Counted from the first letter of the stretch, positions 36,231-49,548 are shown. The stretch is DNA of 64,000 nucleotides from Ceriagrion tenellum (GCA_963169105.1 OY720633.1:161959780-162023779); one strand, 5' to 3'. Numbers and translations are program-made. Notes: generated from the sequence alone by a model not told the origin.

Positions 36231-39200
36231 AAATGTTTCACTCATTAATACATAATTGTACAACCTCTTAAACGCAATCTGTTGTCATTGAAGTCCATGT
36301 GGATTCGAGTCTAATTGTCAATAAAAATTAAAACTGCCTTGTTGTAATTTTTCATTCAATATTTTTTTTACGACGAAGACTTGCGGGTTAGAGTCGAGCC
36401 AAAAACATATTTCTGAGGTATTAAAAGACTTGGTGTCCAATACGCAGTAGTGAGTATTACCTAATTATCAGGAGCATTATCCATTACATGACCTCAAATT
36501 CCGAAAGCTTAATCATTCCGAAAAATGGTTAATATTAAAAATATAATTCCTCATTTGGGAATGAAACATGACTCATGATTTATTAGTAATTTTTACAGAT
36601 AATTATAGTTCATATAAATTATGTTGTATCGTGAATGGCAATGGGTATCATTGGCACCTTATAGTCGACTATCAAGCTGACATTTCTAAATTTAAAAGTT
36701 TTAAAAACGACGGAAGGTCTCGCTCATATCCTGTTTATTTCGATGTCTGACGTACCCAGTGATCATGGTTCTTCTAGTCTCGGGAAGCCTCTTTATTTTG
36801 TTTATATATACTACTCTTTCTTTTGTTTTTCCAACGTATCCTAGATAAAATATACTGAATAATGTTCTTTATTCTTTGAAGGTGTGCTGATAAATAGGAC
36901 GTCGGTGTTGCTTGTGTTTAGGTCCATTAAGCACGGATCGATGTGACTTGTTCTTACGGGCGTCATTTTCTTTCACTCTTTCACTGCAGTCATTGAGGAC
37001 GGAATAAGTTAACCTTCCTCGTGACTAAGTTGACTCGCTGCATGTTCTATGCATTAATTACGTTCAAATACATGATATTCCATCCGAATACCTTCATGAT
37101 GAAAAGATAAAGGAATGGGATGTATTACTGAGAAAGACCACGGTTGGAATACATCAAACAAGTGATGAGGGATGATGCTAAAAGGATGACTTACATTGGG
37201 ATAAAGTATCTAGCTGGCTGGCAGACAAATTGACTGAAGAGTTTCTGCGAATCAATTATCGGATTTATAACCACTAATGATGACATTCCTTATCATACAT
37301 TCTCATTATTCATTTCCCATGTTTTGATCCATAAAAGAATGTGGCAAACACATTATGCATTCTCTTTTCAAGACAGACTCTAAGTAATAAGTTTGATACC
37401 ATAATTAGATTTCATAGATGCATCTGGTCCTCAAAAGTATAATACAAGGATACATAGAATTTTTCAATTTTTCTTCAGACTTACACTAACGCTATCAATA
37501 TTTGAGTTACACTTAGCGTTAGCTGCAGCACAACCACCTGGAGGTAAATAAAAATTATGTTTGAGGTATTTTGTTGTCCTCCTCGCTATATATTTCTCTG
37601 TTTATTATGACAACATCGGCAAAATGATAATTTCTACTTTGTTCCTTCAAGTAAAAATATCAAAAAATATCAGAGACAGTGAAAAAGATATTACAATCTC
37701 TCTTGAGAATGCCAATGACATATTAGCATAGAAAACAGGGCCTCAAGCCGCTGTAACTGAATCTGGTATGCAAATAGAGCTTTCAGTTTATCATCCTTAT
37801 TTATTTCCGCAGCTGTCTGCCTCATACATCATTTGGGCGTTCGGTAATTTATAGAGCTTTTTTAATGCAAACAGTACTTATCCAATTGCTAGTTTCTATG
37901 GCCTTACCTTAAAACGTAAGCAGTAAAAAATTAACTCCAAATAACTTTTTTCCTCCATGCCAGTTGCCAAACATATGTATTCCGAAATTTGGCATATTTT
38001 CCTCCATGCCAAAAATATATGCTACCCTAACGACCGAAAAATTAATATCCTTTATAAGTCAGTCGTGATACTTGATGTTTTCCTAAGCCAGGTCACTTTT
38101 ACTGCATCGCAACTGAAATGTTAATGCACTTTTGAAGGCAGGGTGATGTTACCTGTAAAAATATTCTGTGGCATCTCCGTGAGGTCACTTCTGTGAAATT
38201 CCTCTTGCTAGAAAACTGAAAATGTATTGTATAATAGACATTTTGGCCTAGAATTTTCAATAAAAGACGTTAAGCTGCTCTATTTTAAAAAACAATAGCA
38301 TATGATTCAAAGATAAGTAAAAGAGTAGCAGTCATTTAGTTTGAACCTGCTACTTGTTATGAAGGCCTAACTATAATGGGTTTTTAATGCTTAGTAATGA
38401 AAGATAATATAAAATATTCTTCGTGTTACTCAGAATTGGGTAAGGGGAAATTCATACCAAATTGTAGGGGTGAGTTTATATCGTAAAGAAAAATCACGGA
38501 GCGTGAAAACCCTTTGAAATAATCTTATTTTCAATTTGTTGCTTATTTATGGGGTTTGTTTGTATGTATGTATAGTTTGTATGATTAACGTAAGTAAGCT
38601 AATATTCCTTTTAGGTAATTTAATAACCATCTTAACTCGACTACTCTTGGGTTCATTTTGGAATCACAGGAGATTGAGAACTTGATTAGGTTAAAATAGC
38701 ATTGACTGGGTAGCTTAAAAATTCCACTTCGTTGAACCTAACTTTTTTTTTTTAGAATTCTACCGGTAAAAGTAAAGTTTTGTTGAAAGTTAGAGAAAAA
38801 TCCTACCGGTTTTTAACACTCTCGAGGTGATATCTATCTCTAATATTTCATTTTTTGTCGTTGCAGACAATCTACGTACCTCTGTGCGTCCCATCACCAA
38901 CACCTATTCTCTTTCTTCCCCTTCCCCGCTTTCCGAGCATCCTTCCCTCTATCGCAGTCTTGAATAAACCATCGGCCCTAATTGCCTAACTAATACACCT
39001 GGCTACGTTTATGAATGGTCGTCCATGAACACCACTGAGCCTATTTAAGTTCGAAAAATTTGGTTACAGATTTCATTGACAACGAGTTATTTGCAATTAA
39101 CTCTGTTTCAATATTTTTTTATAAATTTTTGTTATCACATTGTTTTCTTTGACAAATTTTATCTTGCAATTCTCTCTACATGTTCATTTTATAACCAAAA

Positions 39201-40189
39201 TTGAGAATTGCAGCAAATCTTACATTTTTGTTTAACAAGTTAGGCTACTATTCTCATAACAGGACATGTTTTAGCCCAGTTTTTGCTGTCTTTTGGAATT
39301 ATTTCACTATATCTAGTTACTATGTGCAAAATACTGTCATTATGAAACAGTTGTAAAATTTCCATTAACATGCATTTGATTTCTAAGTTGAGTTTCAATC
39401 TTTTGACGCTTGTATACTAATTGAAATTGTTTTTCATTACATATATATTATTGTGAGTAGATACAACATGTCTTTAGCTATTGATACTCTGAAAAAAATA
39501 GAGTATGAATTTTATTTTCCGGCATATTATTTCAAATCAGAAAGTTTTAGAGCCATATATTCCTATTAAAATGGATTATAATTGTAGATTTCAGATTTTA
39601 CAGTAATTTTTCCAGTGAATCTGCTCGTAGATTTCACTAAAAATATCAATCAAGTCTTCTGAAGAAATTTCTCTTTCTAGGGACAGAAATTATTAAAATA
39701 AAACGAAGACGATCGTGTTATCCAAAGGCAAACTTAGTCAGTAAATCCTCATTACTCGGAGTAAAACTCCAAAGCCCTAGCCTAATATGCTTCAATAGAA
39801 TATTATACCATTGTAATAATGGTTAGGGATATATTTCAGGAACATTTTAGGGCACTCTAAAGTGCAATCGATGACGAAATTAATTCAGGGAATGAAGCAG
39901 ACCGTCTATCGCTGGACAATGAATCAAAACATTCAGGTCGAACTTCAGTAGTACCAGCGTACTCTCCAATGCAAACAAATACCTAGCGGTAGTATTTATG
40001 AATAGGGAAATGAGAGCGATCATAAAAACAGCGAATAGCGTATTCGTTGAGTGATAGGGTAACAGGGTGGACGGAAACGAGGACGTAGACAACCGAATTC
40101 ATCAGCAGCCATTGGGCGTTCAAATTTTTTCCGAAAAATGAAAACAAATGAAAAGAGATGGGCTCCCCGCTAATCAATCCGTTATGGAC
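36231..40189. other. Intron stretch with nothing recognised
   Basis: Strongly AT-rich DNA. TTTTCCTCCATGCCA is repeated at about 37948 and 37997, and a short TATG run lies near 38562. No open frame exceeds about 70 codons. Confidence 0.5.
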
Positions 40190-40720
40190 ACAGTCCCCTG
40201 TGGCCTTACACCATTCCGTCCCCCATCCCTCTCAAATCGCTGTCCCTCCCCTAAACCTCCTCAGCCCTCCCTCCTCCGTGTCTACCCCTCCCCCAGCCAT
40301 CGGCTCTTTTCTCCCCGGTGCGCGGGAATCAACCGCCCGCCGCCTAGCCGATCGCCGGCCGACCGACCCGGGCGAGCTCCCGCGGCGAGCTGACGCGAGG
40401 GGACACAGCGCGACGCCCTTGTGTCTGAGTCAACAATGAAGCCAAGAATAACTTGACGCTTCGCCGCTACGGATAGGAATTGAGGAAAAAAATTCAAGAA
40501 AACAAGACAAAAAACATCGCACTTGCTTGTGTTGTGTGTTTCCCCCGTTCGGGAGAGTTATCGCTTCGAGTATCCGGTCGGTTGGGAGGGTGGTTTGTGT
40601 TTGGGGGAGGGGGGGGACACGTAACCAGTCTTGCATGTGTTCGCAGTCGCGGTCTGGTTTTCACGCCACGCCCCCAACACGTCTTTTGTTTCGGTACCGA
40701 AAGGGAAAAAAAATAAAAAA
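40190..40720. other. CpG- and GC-rich island in the intron
   Basis: A sharp CpG peak at about 40310-40420 (runs such as CCGATCGCCGGCCGACCGAC), preceded by C-rich DNA and followed by a G-rich tract near 40600. Several frames on both strands are open without a recognised product. No inverted-repeat or retroelement hallmark borders it. It could be an internal promoter, an enhancer or an exon of an unrelated nested gene. Confidence 0.4.
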
Positions 40721-42059
40721 TGCAGTGACGGTGGCGTCGTGGCCAGAAAGCTTCCGTCCGGATGGTTTACATAGAAACCCGCGTGCGTGTATGTGGGCTC
40801 TACCAATTCTCTCTCCCACTAACTGTGCTCTGTAATTTTTTGCATTTTGGTTTTTTATTCCCTTCTCGGCGAGGCCTGGGGCCGAAGCGGATATCCTGCG
40901 GACCGATACCCCGTGGTGACAAGCAGTGGCACAGTAATCCATGGACCGTGCAAATTCCGCTGACTGGGTTTTTCTTTTGATATAATGCGCTGAGAAGATT
41001 CACAATTTTGATTAACGCATCCATCCGACAGGTGTTTCGATTAGATTCTCGGTGAATGGGCTTTTTGGGAGACGGAGGAAAATCGATTTTGACCGTTGGG
41101 TTAAAATAGAGAAATATGGTAGGCAACGTTTCATCCGCCATTAGAGTTTTATCTCAATCGCGCGCTGATTCATTTTGCGACAGGAGAAAAAAATTCCCCG
41201 CATTCTTTATGTGTTCAGGTCAAATTGCCAAAAAATAGCGTAGAGATCCAGCGAAGTGTTATGGAATTGTGGGACTCGGGAGCATTTAGCATCAAGTCAC
41301 CCGAAGGAAAAATGAATGCCACCGGCGGATGCTTTGCTTTTTATCCGCTCTCCGATTTGAATGGGTGTATTTGAAATTCGGTTTGATTTTTGCCGCTGTC
41401 AACAAACGAATGTTAATTTAAAACTTTTTCCGCAATACTGATGTTTGTGTACGGAGCGTTTGAGCTCGCTTTGTAAAATTCCTCCTTGTGCTGCCCTCTA
41501 ATTAGGTCAAACGAATTCAGTAATACACTTCGATTTGGTCTTACTCGGTACAAAATATATGGCTGCCTCATCTGAAAATTCATTCAAAATAATTGTTTTG
41601 GTGCAAATTCGGTATACTCCCTCCGAAGTTGGGGAAACCTTTATTTTGAACTCCCACGTAAATGTAACGGAATTATGCAGCCAGCAGCTCTGTGTCAAGA
41701 GCACGATTCTTAGTATTTACTGGCGCGTTTTTCGTGAAAGTTTGTATAACGAGTGCGTGAAATTTTAACAATTCTTTTACATTTTCATTGCCATTGACAT
41801 AGGGATTTTTATGAAGTAAAACGTTTCTAGATTGTCGAGAAAAAGATTTTGATATTTTTATGTCATGTAAAAATATTTGATATTGTATTCAACTTTACTC
41901 CTCAGATCTATCTTAGTTGAATTCCAAGTAGTATAGCTTTTTGGGGAGTTGTCTACCAAATTATATATTTGATTGCCCACAAATATAGGCATATCGTGGT
42001 ATCATTTGCGAGGCACTATTTTGTGAGGATATTAACTTCCTTCGAAGCCTTAACAGAGT
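40721..42059. other. Intron stretch with nothing recognised
   Basis: Moderate composition falling to AT-rich, with no recognised features. Confidence 0.5.
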
Positions 42060-42175
42060 CTGCAGAGGGCGATGGCACCGATATGCAAAAATCAGCACTC
42101 AGCACGATTTTTGGGAACCTATGCTCGAATCCCAGTCCAGGAAACTGAATTTTCTCTTTGAATTTCACACGTAAT
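42060..42175 (+). repeat. SINE-like remnant
   Basis: TGCTCGAATCCCAGTCCAGG resembles the B box plus body at 17505 (TGGTTCGATTCCCGGCCCAGG), and a T-rich segment with TTTTCTC follows in both. Upstream, GATGGCACCGATATG may be a decayed A box. It is probably an old copy of the same SINE family. Confidence 0.4.
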
Positions 42176-44915
42176 CATTTACAACACCTCTTGTCGTAAA
42201 TTCATGGCAATTTCGGCACACGAGTGATATTAACTACGTAATTCCTCTTTCTGCATCGTCGGAGGCTCATCATACCGCGATATTGCGCGCGAATCCTAGA
42301 GCTCTGTATCCACATCTTATTCGACCGAAACGAGAACTCCTGACTCAACAATTCCCCCTCTCGATCGAAAGCATGCACGAGAACGAAATCTGGTACATTT
42401 TCGGAGCCTCCTCAAAAATCCATCTCCACGCTCCACATTGCATCCTTAAAAAGGCTCAAAAGATCCTTCTCGTGAAAGCCCGTCTTTTGATACCTTTCCT
42501 GTCCTAAAAGAAGGAGAGCGGGAACATTCGGTAGCAAATCAAAAGAATCCGAATCAATCTAGGTTGTTGCATTAGTGGTCGTGTTTTTTGCGGCCACGGG
42601 TCCTTTTTTTCCGCCAAGAAGATGAGCGCACGTACATTATCCATTAAAAGTTGTGCTCGGTCGTCTTTCGCAAATTTTGTGAAAAAGAGCCCTCCATGTC
42701 TTTCCAGGAATCCTGAGTAAATAGCTCCATCTCTCGCTACATTGTAGATTTGACCGTTATTTGATTGAATTAATGAAATTTTGACACAATTTTGTGGAAA
42801 AAACTATACGCAACTTTAATTCCTTCAATCTCGTGAGAACGGACGTCTTATAGTTTTTGCCCTGATTTCACTTTGACGCTGTATGTATACAGTTGTGCAT
42901 TTTACAACCTTGAGCTTTGAATGCATATACTCAGCTATCAGATAATCCAATTATTGCTCAATAATTGCTGCTCAATATTTTTATACTTCTAGTATTATCG
43001 CGGTCTTTGACCTTTTAGCCTTATTCTGTGGGATAGTAGCCGAAATATCAATTTTTATATAAATGAATTCTCATATGATTCACTTGACTTTCTACCTTCT
43101 TAAGATGGATGAAAATATAATTTCACCACCATGAAAGATGTTGGTTAAAGTCTTCTGGTAAGGGCATCCTCAGTAACCCAAGAATTTTTAATAAATAATA
43201 ACAATATACCAGCAAAAAATGTCTTATGCCAATGGTTGAATTTCTATTTCTTTTGTATAAGTACCCGCTTGTATAAAGTAAAAGCTCTCTGAAGACGAGA
43301 TTCAATTCAAACTCTCTTCAAGATTACCGGAAATCAAGATAATTTTATGTGCGTGTGTTTCATTAAAATGTGTGTATCATTTATAAATTAGCCTTCAGTG
43401 GCTAAAATATTATCTGAAGTAATACAACCAGTTTAAATTAGCTCCTGTTCACTGTTGCCAGTTATCTTTATCCGGCTAAGCAATAAATTTATTCCTAGTG
43501 TTTTATTCAATGCATAAGGTTTTCAGAAGATGGGAATCGTGAATCCCCAGGATCTAGTTATGTGGCACCGAGGCGCATTAATGTCCACTATTTGAAGACT
43601 TCAGAGTATAATTCTAAGTGTTTACGCAGTATATTTCTTTCTTTTATGGCCAATTTATCATTAAAAAAGACGACAGGAGGCGGGTACTGCGAAGAAATGA
43701 GGAAAATATTACTCATATCGAAGTTTATAATCCATTTATTAGGCATTTTGTGTCACATGATTTTAAACTGGTGAACAGTATAAATGACTATGCTGTTAGT
43801 ATTTTTATGAAAACTTATAAAATCTTAAATTTTGGAATTATTTAGCTTAAATCTGTATCTTCTGACCAAGTGCCGAGTACTTAGGGAAGGAGGTGCCGAA
43901 ATTGTACTGTTGAAATCATATTTGCGAATTAAGTTGAATTATGAACTTATTCTCCTCAAAGGAAAGAGAAAAAAGGGTCAAAATTAGGCCAAAAGATACA
44001 TAATAAATGATTTGACTTCCTATATAGAGGCTATGGAGGCTATTTAATGCCAGTAGGCAAAGTTTGGATAAGTTTTTTCTTAACTTAAGCCTTGCAAATC
44101 CGAATTACCAAGGCACTACGGTCTTAGAGCGCACTTGTATGGACCACCAATTTATATTACCTTTGTTTTGGAATCTCATTCTCTGTTTGATAGCATTATT
44201 TTTACATAGCCTTCTCCCATAATTTGAAGTTTTCATTTATATTTTATTGAAGTTTTTCCCCTTTGTGACTCGGATGTTGTGCGAGTCAACACAATTTCAG
44301 AGTACAGGTTTAAGGCTACTCTTTCATCACCTTCCTTTTCCACAAAATTTATAAAACTTACGGCATATTCACGGAGTTACCATTTCCGTTCTTAATACCT
44401 TCCCTCCAAATTATTTACCACTGAATACAGAGGTCATCCACTTCACACATTAGCTCGAGGCCGCTTTATCATGTCCGGGGAAGTGATAGGTATTTAATGC
44501 GATAGCTCTTCACAGTTCGTTACCCTTTGGAGATAGATATGCTAATGCCCAATTATACTTAATTGAAATTGAGACAAAATTGATAAAATCACAACGGTAA
44601 AAGCATATAAAACAACCATCACTGATAAATATCTACTGAATTGGAAATGTTAGATACCTAATCATAATATTTTTGTACATGTCAGCTAAATATGCCTCTA
44701 TAATTTTGAAAGAATAATTTGGATGATAAACTCCAAGGCTGAGTTTTTTTGAAATCTCTGCGTAAAGTATAATGAAAAATTTAATGATGATAGTGGAGAA
44801 TAAATTTTGATGGCATACGTGGAGAGATAAAACTTCTGGTTCGCGCGGATTCCATATAAATAGATGTAATGTATAGCAACCGGTATCACCATATACACGG
44901 AATATAATTCCTAAA
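42176..44915. other. Intron stretch with nothing recognised
   Basis: AT-rich. A 75-codon frame at 42283-42507 (+) lies in a somewhat GC-richer stretch but has no recognised family. No repeats were recognised. Confidence 0.45.
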
Positions 44916-45486
44916 GGTAGTTTGAGCGAAATATCATTTCACCAAGAAATCAATTGAGTTCTCATTTTAATGAAAATACCTCACCTTTCTGAAGATATCA
45001 AAATATCAACCCCTTACTGCACTACTATCGGAGATATTTTACGAAATGCAAGCCCTTTGACATTGAAAATGCTATACACTACAGAGTATACACTACAGAG
45101 ACACATTATATAAAAACTGAGGAATTTCCAATACCTAGATCATGTCAAAAAAGTAAGCTAAGTAAACTAAGTGTGTAATTTGTATATTTCCTCAACTTTT
45201 TTTGAAAATAAATCATATTGTCACTGTCGTATTTTTTCAGGATCACAAAAACCTTCCATTGTGAAGGAGTTTCCAACGTACCACGCGAAAAATATGAGTC
45301 AAGTTATAGACTTATGTGGTTATTTTTATTTGATTACTTAGAATTTCAGTCATAGTAAAGTATATTATCGCGCCATCAGTTATTCAATATTGTATTCATG
45401 CTTCCTACAGTTGCAGAAATTCAAGCGTATAATTCAAATACCATTCAAATCCATTATGATTACGATTCGAACTCGCTCAAACTACC
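44916..45486 (+). mobile_element. TTAA-type inverted-repeat element, full-length copy
   Basis: The termini GGTAGTTTGAGCGA and TCGCTCAAACTACC are exact inverted repeats of 14 bp, and the copy is 571 bp long. Flanks are TAAA and TGAA, each one change from TTAA. It aligns along its length with 47702-48276. Landmarks in order are GTTCTCATTTTAATG, TAGATCATGTCAA, AAATAAATCATATTGTCAC, ATGAGTCAAG and CATGCTTCC.CAG.TGCAG. It contains a tandem TATACACTACAGAG pair. It has no open frame, so it is a non-autonomous MITE-like repeat. Confidence 0.75.
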
Positions 45487-46314
45487 TGAAGAATAAAGAA
45501 CTTACTTTATAGGCATAAAAAAATCTGGAAACATTGGGGGATATTAAAACACCAGCATTTGGCAATTAACGTAATCGTTACATTATTCTAATGATTTCAT
45601 TTTGCTTTACAAGTTTATATGATCTACCGACTGCAATATAAAAACATTGCACAACTTTAATTGACCATGCCATAACAAAAAAGTCAACCCATGCAAACTG
45701 TTAATTAAATATCTAAATGTACTATCTACCCGTCACCGATCTTTGATTGAGTTTCGTATTTCTAATTTTGATCACTTACTTTTATCTGGTTGCACCTGAA
45801 ATAAGAGCAGTCTTGAGAAAATAAGCGAAGTCCTTGGATGAGAAGGTCAACTGGTCCTCTGTATTCATAGAGACCCATATTTTCAATCCTTGTGACCCAA
45901 AGTTAGATTTATCGCGTAAAAGCATCTTTAAATAATATTCTAGTCTAATAAATGAATACTATATTTTAAAATTTGCATAGAAAAAATATGGTCGAAAAAG
46001 CGAAACCTACGAGCACGGTATAGAATATCTGTTTAATTAAATTAGAAGCCATTTACATAGCAATGGGCTAAATGAAATTTGACACGTGCTTGAATGAACT
46101 GAGGCCAAATTGAGTTCTATTTTAATCCAAATTATGCGAATAAATGTGAAAGAACTGTGGGTAACATTAGTCAGTAAAGAAATTTTCTGAGGTACATAGT
46201 TGACAGGTGATAAAACTTAGATGTCTTACATTAAATGTGAGGGAAAATTTAATAATATAACTCCTTTACTGTCTAAATCGTATTCCTACTCTATTAGTAG
46301 TTTTTATGTTAGCC
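45487..46314. other. Intron stretch with nothing recognised
   Basis: AT-rich DNA between two mobile elements. A short segment near 46100-46130 weakly resembles the left part of the TTAA-type element but has no terminus. Confidence 0.5.
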
Positions 46315-46325
46315 ATGAGTATCCA
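46315..46325. repeat. LINE target-site duplication, left copy
   Basis: ATGAGTATCCA is repeated exactly at 46947-46957 around the LINE fragment. Confidence 0.85.
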
Positions 46326-46946
46326 GTGAGTATGATGAAGAACTAGGACAAGCTACAGAATACAGCTACTTGGGAAGCAAGATAACAGAAGATGGAAGGA
46401 GTAAACGAGAAATTGTGAATAGAATACAACTAGCAAAAATAGCTTTCAATGATAAAAAGACTCTACTGACTTGTAAAAATGTTAGTTTGGAAGTAAGAAA
46501 GAGGGTTATGAAAGCTTATGTTTGGAATGTGGTCCTTTAGAGGTGTGAAAGCTGGACTATAGGGAAGCATGAAAAGAGCAGATTACAGGCCCTAGAAATG
46601 TGGTGCTGTCGGATGCAGAAAATCAGATGGCGAGACAGAATCACCAATGAGGAAGTGCTGAGAAGAGTACAAAAAAATAGAAGTCTCTGGAGACAGATAC
46701 AGACAAGGAGACTTAAACTAATAGGTCACATTCTACGATGCAATGATTTTATAAAATTAATAGCTGAAGGTTTTATTGAGGGGACAAATCGTAGAGGACG
46801 TCCTAGATTAAGCTATATGAAGCAGATCATCAATGACTCTGGATGCGTCTCATATGGTGAAATGAAGAGGAAAGCTGAGCAAAGAGCGGAATGGCGTGCT
46901 ATTGCCAACCAACCCATGGGTTGATAACCGAAGAAGAAGGAAGAAG
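46326..46946 (+). pseudogene. 5'-truncated LINE reverse-transcriptase C-terminus
   Basis: From 46328 one frame runs YDEELGQATEYSYLG (the conserved F/YxYLG motif), through a region matching the KxxLLTxKNxxLExRKR and VWSVxLYGCExWT motifs of insect non-LTR elements, into IRWRDRITNEEVLRRVQKN, IGHILRC and GRPR, stopping at 46922-46924. An in-frame TAG at 46538-46540 replaces the usual Tyr of the LYGCE motif, so the copy is dead. The 3' end is a GAA/GAAG-rich simple tail (46930-46946). It is flanked by an exact 11-bp duplication, ATGAGTATCCA, showing that it arrived as a 5'-truncated 621-bp insertion by target-primed reverse transcription. The clade (L2/RTE-like) cannot be settled from the C-terminus. 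Confidence 0.85.
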
Positions 46947-46957
46947 ATGAGTATCCA
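46947..46957. repeat. LINE target-site duplication, right copy
   Basis: ATGAGTATCCA, the partner of 46315-46325, directly follows the GAAG-type tail. Confidence 0.85.
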
Positions 46958-47701
46958 AAAAGATAAAGAAATTGTTGTTACAGAAAGATGAACTTGATAC
47001 TTACATTTCATGAATGCATGTTTGCATTCCTGTGCATGTTAGTGCCCGAAAAAATTTCGTGTATTTTGTGGTCAATCTTCGTTGTAGTCTGTAGTGAGGT
47101 GAAGGTAAAATTTTGCTTCCTGCAACTTTATTTATACTTTCAAATTCAAAATATTTATACTTGACAACGTACGCTTAATAGATGAAAGCGATGTCCATTA
47201 TTTAGGAAACCTTCGTTACCACATAAATGCTCATTCACGCATAAATTATGTGCATGAATGTATCTTGCATTATTCATTGCTAATGGAGCATTAAGATTTA
47301 GACCCTTTAAACGAATTGCCGAAGATTCACTCACCTTGACTTAAATTGATCATGCAAGTTAGCTCTGGACTGGGTAAAAGAGAGAATTCGGTCTAATAGT
47401 ATTAGTATTGAATATCTAATAGCGGTAGTGAAAAGCAATACATTAATATAGGCTCAGTTTTATAATGGACCTCACTGGGTATTTGAGCAAAATTATTCTC
47501 GTTATCTTAACTTTGCAATTTTTTTATGAAGCCAAGCAAAGGAGAAATAAAATTGCAAATAGTCTTCCGTGAGTATTTTATAAACTGAGTTCGCCAGTAA
47601 ATAGATATATTTGCCAAATAGATGACAATTCTTAAAGCCAGCATTTGCAATTTTTAAATGTGAATTGTGCCCAACAATTATTATTGCCGATTATATCTTA
47701 A
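46958..47701. other. Intron stretch with nothing recognised
   Basis: AT-rich non-coding DNA; nothing seen in it. It ends in TTAA (47698-47701), the left target site of the next element. Confidence 0.55.
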
Positions 47702-48276
47702 GACAGTTTGAGAAAACATCATTTCACATAGAGGTCAATGAATTTGGTCCTATTTTGAAGAAAAATATCTCACTCTTCTAATGGTACCAAAATACTTGTC
47801 CTTTACCAAATAGCCCCTTACCGAGATATTTGACGAAAAATATCAGGTTTTTTCTCTATCAACAATATCAAATTTCAACATGGGAAATGGTGGGTGCGTG
47901 CTCTCCAGAGAGACTTTATTTGAAAAACGAGGGACTTCTAACACCTAGATCTCGTCAACCAGTCAAAAGTTTATAGTTTGTATGCCCTATCAACAATTTT
48001 TAAAAAATAAATCACATTGTTATAGGAAAAACATTTTTGAAATTGCAAAAAACCTTGTGACGGAGTTTTTAAGGTTTCACGTGACAAAAACGAGTCAAAT
48101 TAAAGAATGATGCATATATTTCAACTTAATTATTTTTAATTTCAGTCATATACAAGTACATTGTTTCACTATTATTCATGAAACATTAAATTCATGCTTC
48201 CTCCAGCTGCAGGAATTAAAAGGTATAGTTCGAATATGGTCTCCATTATGACTAGTACTATCTCGCTCAAGTTACC
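47702..48276 (+). mobile_element. TTAA-type inverted-repeat element, full-length copy
   Basis: 575 bp flanked by TTAA on both sides (47698-47701 and 48277-48280). The left end is GACAGTTTGAG; the right end in reverse is GGTAACTTGAGCGAGA. It aligns throughout with 44916-45486 and with the interrupted copy at 30081-31622. A TTAA target duplication is characteristic of piggyBac-type transposons, but the termini do not start with the usual CCC, so the superfamily is uncertain. No transposase frame is present. Confidence 0.75.
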
Positions 48277-48350
48277 TTAAATACTCATTCCCGTCTGATA
48301 TCGTCGCTCTTTTCGTCGTCCATTTTCGTCAAACGTTCAGTCAGCATCTT

Positions 48351-49013
48351 TTACACCCTCCAAACAGCGTCTAAATCCTTTTCATTCTTCCACAACAATC
48401 TTAAAGCCTTTAATACTTTGTGCAATCCAACACCTTGGCCCTCACGGATTGTTTCAAAATGCCTTATGGTGGTCAAAACATATGGTTTGTTGGATGAGGA
48501 TAGATTACTAACGCTTCTCAGAGAAAATGTCACCTGTAGATAAGATTTTCTAATCCCATGAGTACACAGCCCTCGTTTGAGGGGAACGTAAGGGGTTTGA
48601 CAGCAGTCCAGTGGGGACATGGCAAGGGTTGGTGATGCAGAGCAAAAAGGTTTTGTGCGAAAGGAGGAAGGGAAAAGGGACTTGTTTCCGAAAGGGGCGT
48701 CCGCGTAGGTTTTCAGGGGTCTACTGGGAAGGATGATGCCCAGAGGGGGGAATCTGTACAAAACGGGTAAAAGGCGCACACAGGATAGGAGAAAAGGCAG
48801 GTGATTGGCAGGTATTGGTGTGGACAGAGAAGGGATAAGTAAAGCGACGGCGAAAAATGAAAAACCGATCGCCACATTTATCATTCCCTGGGGAATATTA
48901 TATTTTTTTCCACTCCTGAAACCGTCGTCCCCACCCCGAGCGGAAAGTATTACCAAGACCTGCCAGTCGCTCCGACACGTTTGAGAAATTCTAGCACGGG
49001 GTAAACAATCCAA
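48351..49013 (-). other. Unassigned 220-codon open frame in a GC-richer stretch
   Basis: The longest open frame outside the receptor exon. Composition is serine-, leucine- and proline-rich, with no domain, signal peptide or membrane topology that I can recognise. The complementary strand is purine-rich (48590-48860), which lowers minus-strand stop frequency and could yield this frame by chance. There are no neighbouring splice or promoter features that decide. I consider it more likely spurious than a gene. Confidence 0.15.
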
Positions 49014-49548
49014 ATGGCCGATTAGGATGGGGAGGGTCTTTGAGAAGGGGAAGCGAGGAAATTGAAAGCATATGTCTTGAAAGAAATTCCTTGGCAGAAC
49101 CGTGTCAGAGCATTTATGTCCCTACCTTATCTCTCCCTCGTACATCTCTCATTCGCTTTCGAGTTATTTTTAAGTTGGCAGGAGCGTAAATCGTGAGTCA
49201 TTGAGTGCACCTTTTTTAACTATTCAAGGTGGTCGAAAAAAAATTCATGGAAGCACATCTACTTGCACGGCGGAAATGGCCATAAATGTAGTAGTCAGAG
49301 TTCTTTTAGAATTATATTTCTGAATTTTTTCTTAGTTAAAGATTTATTATGGCTTAGGTAAACGTCGCGGAATACAAAATTTAAGCAATAATTACACGTA
49401 AATTCCTATTTTTGCTTGGCTCGAATTCTTAATACTTATTTGAAACCGATATGAAACGAATTACTTCACATGTGGGAGAAAAGTTCTTTATAGAGATTCG
49501 AATTACTTCGAATTATATTTCAAGAGCCACAAGGCTACATGTAAAAAC
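49014..49548. other. Intron stretch with nothing recognised
   Basis: AT-rich non-coding DNA up to the Penelope-like fragment; no repeat, RNA gene or open frame of note was seen. Confidence 0.55.
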
